Positions 59,274 through 64,000 of a stretch of 64,000 nt of DNA are shown here, piece by piece (within the stretch, counting starts at the first letter, position 1; the number at the start of each line of letters is the position of its first letter). The notes under the pieces were generated by a model that was not told where the DNA came from, did not search any database, and saw only the letters and a list, made by a program, of their open reading frames with translations. A program made the position numbers and the translations under genes. The stretch is from NCBI RefSeq assembly GCF_040760005.1, contig NZ_CP099760.1:1-64000 (forward strand), given 5' to 3'. This stretch comes from Pseudomonas sp. stari2 (lineage in GTDB: Bacteria > Pseudomonadota > Gammaproteobacteria > Pseudomonadales > Pseudomonadaceae).

Positions 59274-59305
59274 AAGGAGACAGGAAGAATACAACCCGTC
59301 TCCTT
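59274..59305 (-). terminator. Hairpin between the effector module and the epimerase operon
   Basis: Stem AAGGAGAC/GTCTCCTT (59274-59281, 59298-59305) just after the lipoprotein gene; on the minus strand it is followed by TAAAC. Probably ends the VgrG-effector-lipoprotein transcript. Confidence 0.55.
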
Positions 59306-59310
59306 CCAAC

Positions 59311-60189
59311 TTACTTCAATGCTTTGATGGTTGGATCTTGATAGCTTGAGTCAATTTCAATACCCGCCTTTTCCGCCTTGTCTTCTCGGGACTTCCGAAT
59401 AGCAGCATATTCTTTCATCTTGGCTGGCAGCAGCTCTTTCCAACGCTTTTTATCTTCAGCCTCGGTGAAAGCAGCACTCCAGTATTCACGCTCGGTGGTG
59501 AAGCTCAAACTTACCAAATACGTTCCGCGCTCATCAGGAGCATCATCAGAGTCTCGCCGCCATGCTTGCAACGCAAGATGATTGCCATCCTTATAAAAAT
59601 GCCAATTGTAGAATTTACCGACTTTCAACCATCGCTCATGATCCAGATTATAGTTCGGATCCAGCCACGGATGACTTAATACGCTATCACCCATGACTTC
59701 ATCAGCTGAATTAATCTTGCCAATTTGACTACCGGAAATTCTAGGATCAGAAGGTGCGTAATAGTGTACCCAGCCCGCCTTCTTTATATCTTTTATGAGA
59801 TCGTATAGAAACGCTCGATACTCATCATGCTTGCTTCCATCCGGGAGACTCCGAATTGATAAGTCGAGGTTCTCCACAGTAGTGCCTACCTCACCATCTA
59901 CTGCAGTACTGACACTCGCAACCTGGTCTAGACGCAGAGATTTATTCACCTCGACTGATGGAAGGTCTTCATCACCGAATGACTTTTTAACTTTATACCA
60001 GCACATATCCACATCAGAAATGCACTCTTTTGAAAAAGACACAGGAGAACTAGAAAGTAGATTGCTTATCTCCTCACCAATCTCAACACTGATTAACTGG
60101 GTTTTGTTTGCCATGGAAACAGTCCCTACTTTGTCTGAGTCACCGCATGCAGCGAGCAATAAAAAAAACAACAACCCGTAAAATTTCAT
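59311..60189 (-). CDS. Lipoprotein, probable T6SS immunity protein
   Basis: 292 residues with a lipobox (LLLAAC, Cys15), so predicted to be anchored in the periplasm. Mature region acidic/charged with a Cys pair (CISDVDMCW) and a long C-terminal helix (KMKEYAAIRKSREDKAEKAG). Its start overlaps the upstream gene's stop by 4 bp (ATGA), the usual effector-immunity layout. The coding region is distinctly more AT-rich than the neighbouring core genes. Immunity role is inference; family unrecognised. Confidence 0.72.
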   Translation of the reverse strand: MKFYGLLFFLLLAACGDSDKVGTVSMANKTQLISVEIGEEISNLLSSSPVSFSKECISDVDMCWYKVKKSFGDEDLPSVEVNKSLRLDQVASVSTAVDGEVGTTVENLDLSIRSLPDGSKHDEYRAFLYDLIKDIKKAGWVHYYAPSDPRISGSQIGKINSADEVMGDSVLSHPWLDPNYNLDHERWLKVGKFYNWHFYKDGNHLALQAWRRDSDDAPDERGTYLVSLSFTTEREYWSAAFTEAEDKKRWKELLPAKMKEYAAIRKSREDKAEKAGIEIDSSYQDPTIKALK

Positions 60190-61193
60190 TTTCGGCTTTT
60201 CCAGGTAGAAATCGTCTCTATTTGCTGCTCCATATAATCTTTCTTTTGCCCCATCATTTTATGGTATTGCTTTGCAATTTCCAGAATAAACTCCATTCGA
60301 TCAGACTCGTTAAACAAGTCCCCTTTAGTCATCTGAACCCTCAACTCCTTATTATTTACATCGCAGGCAGAACTGAAAGAAGCAACCCGCAACGGTACAA
60401 ACGGTGCACCCTCAGCGGCAGCTTGTGTCTGCAGAACTTTCTGAAACAAAAAGCCGTTATAGATAAGCGGTTGAAGAATTCTTCTTTGTTCATGATCAGC
60501 AATTGCCAATAGTGATTGCTGTTGAATATTTCGTTTCGCAACCGGATCAGATGTCGTCTCGGATTTTTTTATGAGGTTGAAGCCTGCAGTGATGTCAGGA
60601 GTCAGTCCCAGATTTTTCAGAACAGGTAGTGCTTTATCCGCCCAAGGCAACTCATCGATATTCATCTGAACTTGCGCATCGCAGCTCTTCGCGTTTCGCT
60701 TCGGGGCACAGTCATTAAATTGCTCCGGATATTTTTTATAGAACCAATGCCAGACAAAAATATCCTGAAACAGCCAAAAGTTGCCCATGCCGAGGCCATT
60801 TTTGCCTATTTTGTAGGGGATCTGAAATGGCAACGGCACTATGCCTGTCAGGTACGGTTCCGAAGGAATGTAATCGAGACCACACATGACTTGCTTGCTC
60901 GCGAAAGCTGCCAATCCCATCCAGTAAAAGCGTCCCTTCAAGTCAGGTTTGCCGTCCTCACCACGCTCTAGGTAAAACTCAGCATAGGCTGCTGCAATGC
61001 GCGCGGCTCGTGCGCTGAAGTCACCCACCAATACCATTTTGCTCGACGAAGAAAACCAGCTCTTTTCTGAGACACTCAGTCGGCTGATAGCCTCTTGCTG
61101 CCCCATCGTCCACAGCTTGTCGCATTTCAACGTGATGTCTTGAACGGAGCAGCTTTGGTTATTGGTTTTGAATGTAGCAACGGGTGCGCTCAT
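60186..61193 (-). CDS. Candidate VgrG-linked T6SS effector
   Basis: 335 residues, no signal peptide. Resembles a group of VgrG-associated Pseudomonas proteins I recall as DUF2515-like: DFSARAARIAAAYAEFYLERGEDGKPDLKGRFYWMGLAAFASKQVMCGLDYI, followed by GLGMGNFWLFQDIFVWHWFYKKYPEQF. No catalytic motif is obvious; Cys-rich in the middle (CAPKRNAKSCDAQ). Sits directly after vgrG with a 4-bp ATGA overlap and before the lipoprotein with another. AT-rich relative to vgrG. Effector role is inferred from position. Confidence 0.68.
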   Translation of the reverse strand: MSAPVATFKTNNQSCSVQDITLKCDKLWTMGQQEAISRLSVSEKSWFSSSSKMVLVGDFSARAARIAAAYAEFYLERGEDGKPDLKGRFYWMGLAAFASKQVMCGLDYIPSEPYLTGIVPLPFQIPYKIGKNGLGMGNFWLFQDIFVWHWFYKKYPEQFNDCAPKRNAKSCDAQVQMNIDELPWADKALPVLKNLGLTPDITAGFNLIKKSETTSDPVAKRNIQQQSLLAIADHEQRRILQPLIYNGFLFQKVLQTQAAAEGAPFVPLRVASFSSACDVNNKELRVQMTKGDLFNESDRMEFILEIAKQYHKMMGQKKDYMEQQIETISTWKSRK

Positions 61194-63415
61194 TTATTTC
61201 TACTCGCTTCGTAATCGTCGGAGCCTTCCGGCACGATGAGTTCGTCCCACATCAGATGGACCTCAGCGGTTTCCTCGCTGTCAGTCACCACACGCGGATG
61301 CAGACCATCTGTGTTGCTTTTGGAGATTTTAGGAGCGACCGACGAAGGGACAATAATCGCTGCCTTCACAGACTTTATGGGTTGACCGAGCCCGGTCACA
61401 AAACGGATTTGTTCGTCATACTTCGGACTATTGGCAGTACCGGACTTCAGTGTGTTCCCCGCCCTAGCCTGATCCGCAATCAGCGGAATGACCGGTGCCA
61501 GAATGCCAATTCCCGTACCGCTTCCTGCCGAGCCTCCGGCATTGATCTTCACCACCGGTCCAACCACCGTCACACCACCGCCATCGAGCTTGATAAAGCT
61601 CCCACCGCCCAGAATGGTCAGTTCGGTGCCAGCCTCAATCACCATCTTGTCGCCAGACTTCAGGTGGATCTCTTTCCCCACACTGGTCAACTGGGCGGTA
61701 CCGAGTTTGATGTGCTGGCTTTCTCCTACCGTCAGGTGATCGTCGGCTTTCGCTTCGATCTTGCGGTCGCTTATGGTGGTGCGGTGTTCTTCTGCCTTGA
61801 GCTCGGTGTAGCTGTTCTTCACCACCGTGTCGTGACGTTCATTCCCGACGCGGATTTTCTGGTCGTGTTCGACGTTTTCATCCCAGTCGCGCTGGGCGTG
61901 GATGAAGATTTGTTCGGCGCCTTTTTTGTCTTCGATGCGCAGTTCGTTGTAGCCACCGCCGCCCGGGGAGCTGAGGGTTTTGAAGACGGTGCGGGTTTTG
62001 TTTGCCGGGAGGGCGTAGGGCACCGGGTTTTCCTTGTGGTACAGGCAGCCGGTGACCAGTGGCTGGTCGGGGTCGCCTTCGAGGAAGGTGACGAGGACTT
62101 CCATGCCGATGCGCGGGATGGAGATGGCGCCGTAGCGGTCGCCGGCCCAGGAGCTGGAGACGCGCAGCCAGCAGCTGGTTTTGTCGTCGGCCTGGCCTTC
62201 ACGGTCCCAGTGGAATTGCACCTTGATGCGGCCGTACTGGTCGCAGTGGATTTCTTCGCCTTTGGGGCCGGTGACCATGGCGGTCTGGCTGCCGAGCACG
62301 CGGGGTTTCGGGTGCTCGAGGGCCGGGCGGTAGAACACGTCCCATGGGGTGGCGAGGAAGGTGTTGCGGTAGCCCTGGTGGAAGTCGTCCTTGTTGTCGG
62401 TGGTGTCGCTGGTGACCGATTCTTCGAGGACTTGCGGCTGTTTGCCTTCGTGGAAGATTTCGGTGAGCAGCCACAGGTCGTTCCACTCGCTGCGCGGGTG
62501 GTCGGACATTTCCATGAAGTGGCCGCTGACCAGTCGGGTCTGGTCGCTGCGACCTTCGGCCTGACGGTAGTCGGCGCGGTGACGTTCGAGGGCGCGCTGG
62601 CTGAGGAACTTGCCTCGCGCACGGTCGATGAAGCGGCCGGGGTAGTCGTAGTCTTCCAGATCCGGTTCAGTGCTCTCGCCGTCCGGTTTGTACGCGGCTT
62701 CCATTTGCAGGCGCGGTTTCTCGAAATCGTAGTCGCGGCGGGTGGTGCGGCTGGTGCGGGTTTCCAGGCGCAGCTTGAAGCCTTTGATCACCGGCTCTTC
62801 GGCGACCATGCCGCTGCCCTGCACGTACGCGGTCGGCTGGCCGAGGTTCGGGAATACGGTCTGGTCATCGCCGAACACCAGTAGATGGCCTTTCTGGCTG
62901 TGCTGGAAGTGGTAGTGAATGCCTTCCTCTTCGCACAGACGCTGGACGAAGTGCAGGTCGGTTTCGTCGTACTGCACGCAGTAATCGCGATCCGGGCACG
63001 GCTGGCTCAGCTGGAAGCTGTAGGCGTTGCCCTTGATGCCGTGCTCGTCGAGGATCAGCGCGATGATTTTCGGCGCAGACATCTGCTGGTAGATGCGCTG
63101 GTTGGTGCGGTGATGCAAGTATTGCAGCTGCGGCACCAGCGAAACCTTGTAGCGGGTCAGGCGCTTGCCGGCATCGCCCTGGGCGACGCGGTAGATCTGG
63201 CCGTGGATGCCCGAGCCTTGTGGATCGAGGGCGAGGAACGCCTGTTTGTGCAGGAGTTTTTCCAGGTCCAGATCCGGGTTTTCGCTGACCAGTTCCAGGT
63301 CGAAACGGAACGGCTGGCTGATGCCTTCGGTGCCGGTGAACGACAGGACTTGCAGGTCGCCTACGTAGTCTTCGACCGTCAGGCTGAAGTGCGTTTCGTT
63401 AGCTGGGTTGAACAT
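61190..63415 (-). CDS. vgrG: Type VI secretion tip protein VgrG with TTR-like extension
   Basis: 741 residues. gp27-like N-terminal half (FNPANETHFSLTVEDYVGDLQVLSFTG..., ETDLHFVQRLCEEEGIHYHF), gp5-like OB domain (CWLRVSSSWAGDRYGAISIPRIGMEVLVTFLEGDPDQPLVTG) and needle beta-helix repeats to about residue 620. The last ~76 residues (666-741, YDEQIRFVTGLGQPIKSVK...HPRVVTDSEETAEVHL) look like a transthyretin-like domain, a known effector-docking module on some VgrGs. AGGGAG lies before the ATG. Followed by effector and immunity candidates. Confidence 0.93.
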   Translation of the reverse strand: MFNPANETHFSLTVEDYVGDLQVLSFTGTEGISQPFRFDLELVSENPDLDLEKLLHKQAFLALDPQGSGIHGQIYRVAQGDAGKRLTRYKVSLVPQLQYLHHRTNQRIYQQMSAPKIIALILDEHGIKGNAYSFQLSQPCPDRDYCVQYDETDLHFVQRLCEEEGIHYHFQHSQKGHLLVFGDDQTVFPNLGQPTAYVQGSGMVAEEPVIKGFKLRLETRTSRTTRRDYDFEKPRLQMEAAYKPDGESTEPDLEDYDYPGRFIDRARGKFLSQRALERHRADYRQAEGRSDQTRLVSGHFMEMSDHPRSEWNDLWLLTEIFHEGKQPQVLEESVTSDTTDNKDDFHQGYRNTFLATPWDVFYRPALEHPKPRVLGSQTAMVTGPKGEEIHCDQYGRIKVQFHWDREGQADDKTSCWLRVSSSWAGDRYGAISIPRIGMEVLVTFLEGDPDQPLVTGCLYHKENPVPYALPANKTRTVFKTLSSPGGGGYNELRIEDKKGAEQIFIHAQRDWDENVEHDQKIRVGNERHDTVVKNSYTELKAEEHRTTISDRKIEAKADDHLTVGESQHIKLGTAQLTSVGKEIHLKSGDKMVIEAGTELTILGGGSFIKLDGGGVTVVGPVVKINAGGSAGSGTGIGILAPVIPLIADQARAGNTLKSGTANSPKYDEQIRFVTGLGQPIKSVKAAIIVPSSVAPKISKSNTDGLHPRVVTDSEETAEVHLMWDELIVPEGSDDYEASRNK

Positions 63416-63443
63416 AGTGTGCTCCCTGTTCGAATGTCATCCG

Positions 63444-64000
63444 TTACGCCCTCAGCCGCAAACGCTGCAACCAGGACGAGGTGGCGCCCAAGGCGTCACT
63501 CAATTGGTCAGCAGAAATGTTGCGCTCTGCCGCGTCAAAGGCCAGCGCGGTGCGCAGCGCGGGCCAGCAGTGTGTCGGCAGATTTGCCGGCGCTTGCAGT
63601 TCGCGATCCAGGTGTTCGTCACGGGCCTGGGTCGAGGGCAAGCGGCGGAACGGGTGTTTGCCGCCCGCCAGTTCATAAATCACGCAGGCTACGCCGTACA
63701 CGTCTGCGCTGGCCGACAACGGTTGGCCCTCAAGCAGTTCGGGGGCGGCGTAGCCCGGGGTCCAGGCGTTGAAGCGCTCGCGGCTCAGGTGCGGCAGGCC
63801 GGGAAGGATGCCCTCCTCAGCCTGCCCGAGACCGAAATCGAACAGGCGCACGCCGTCTTCGCTGAGCATGACGTTGCTCGGTTTCATGTCTCCGTGCAGC
63901 ACACCGCGACGGTGGGCGTAGGCCAGCGCGTCGAGCAGCGGCAGCGCGATGTCGCGCAGTTCTTTCCACGGCAGGCCCAGTGGCCGCTCGCAGAGCAGTT
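63444..64000 (-). CDS. Ser/Thr protein kinase, C-terminal part (T6SS-associated type)
   Basis: Partial: the frame runs off the right edge of the window, so the N-terminal lobe is missing. 184 residues are visible: catalytic loop HGDMKPSNVML (HRD variant HGD), LFDFGLG (DFG), APELLEGQPLSASADVYGVACVIYELAGG (APE and F-helix). Kinases of this type (PpkA/Stk1-like) control T6SS assembly, and vgrG follows 28 bp downstream, so a T6SS cluster probably continues to the right. Confidence 0.82.
   Translation of the reverse strand, partial: LLCERPLGLPWKELRDIALPLLDALAYAHRRGVLHGDMKPSNVMLSEDGVRLFDFGLGQAEEGILPGLPHLSRERFNAWTPGYAAPELLEGQPLSASADVYGVACVIYELAGGKHPFRRLPSTQARDEHLDRELQAPANLPTHCWPALRTALAFDAAERNISADQLSDALGATSSWLQRLRLRA

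Overview
The window is a GC-rich chromosomal segment from a Pseudomonas, most likely of the P. fluorescens group. The gene order rep-xpt-cytochrome c5-pauR-dadX-ridA-like-dadA-dadR, then rpmG/rpmB-radC-coaBC-dut-algC-argB-pyrE-crc, then rph-yicC-gmk-rpoZ-spoT-ridA and oxyR-recG, is the conserved Pseudomonas backbone as I remember it from P. aeruginosa. Dispersed REP-type palindromes of the fluorescens group sit in the gaps. I see no IS element, prophage, CRISPR array, tRNA or rRNA.

Layout. 1-13 kb: Rep helicase, xanthine phosphoribosyltransferase, an acyl-CoA hydrolase/transferase family enzyme, cytochrome c5, the polyamine regulator PauR, the D-alanine catabolic genes (dadX, a RidA-like gene, dadA) with divergent dadR, a polyamine-type FAD oxidoreductase, and a MocR regulator with clustered half-sites in front of it. 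13-18 kb: an accessory chaperone-usher fimbrial cluster (DUF1120 pilin, chaperone, usher, minor pilin). 18-23 kb: a phospholipase-D-family lipoprotein, an MFS transporter and a PauC-type aldehyde dehydrogenase. 23-48 kb: mostly housekeeping genes (ribosomal proteins L28 and L33, CoA, dUTP, alginate/LPS sugar, arginine and pyrimidine synthesis, Crc, GltS, RNase PH, YicC, Gmk, RpoZ, SpoT, ExbB/ExbD/TonB, OxyR, RecG, and a YbaK-HDOD protein).

48.5-64 kb is accessory. It starts with a Fic toxin/antitoxin pair and an SCP2 protein. A small DUF6124-type gene follows, with an apparently structured leader. Next comes a nine-gene minus-strand run (59.2 to 51.1 kb), tightly packed and with several stop/start overlaps. 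It begins with a membrane-anchored TIGR01777-type epimerase. The second gene encodes an unusual fusion of an alpha/beta-hydrolase-like domain (nucleophile Ser replaced by Asn) with a dikinase whose domain order is that of rifampin phosphotransferase. Seven small exported proteins follow, two of them LprI-type. Upstream on the same strand lies a type VI secretion module: the 3' part of a Ser/Thr kinase gene, a VgrG with a transthyretin-like C-terminal extension, a candidate effector and a lipoprotein that is probably its immunity protein. The last three are joined by 4-bp ATGA overlaps.

The best candidate for an undescribed system is the epimerase/hydrolase-dikinase/exported-protein operon next to the VgrG-effector module. 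The Fic pair and the structured leader come next.
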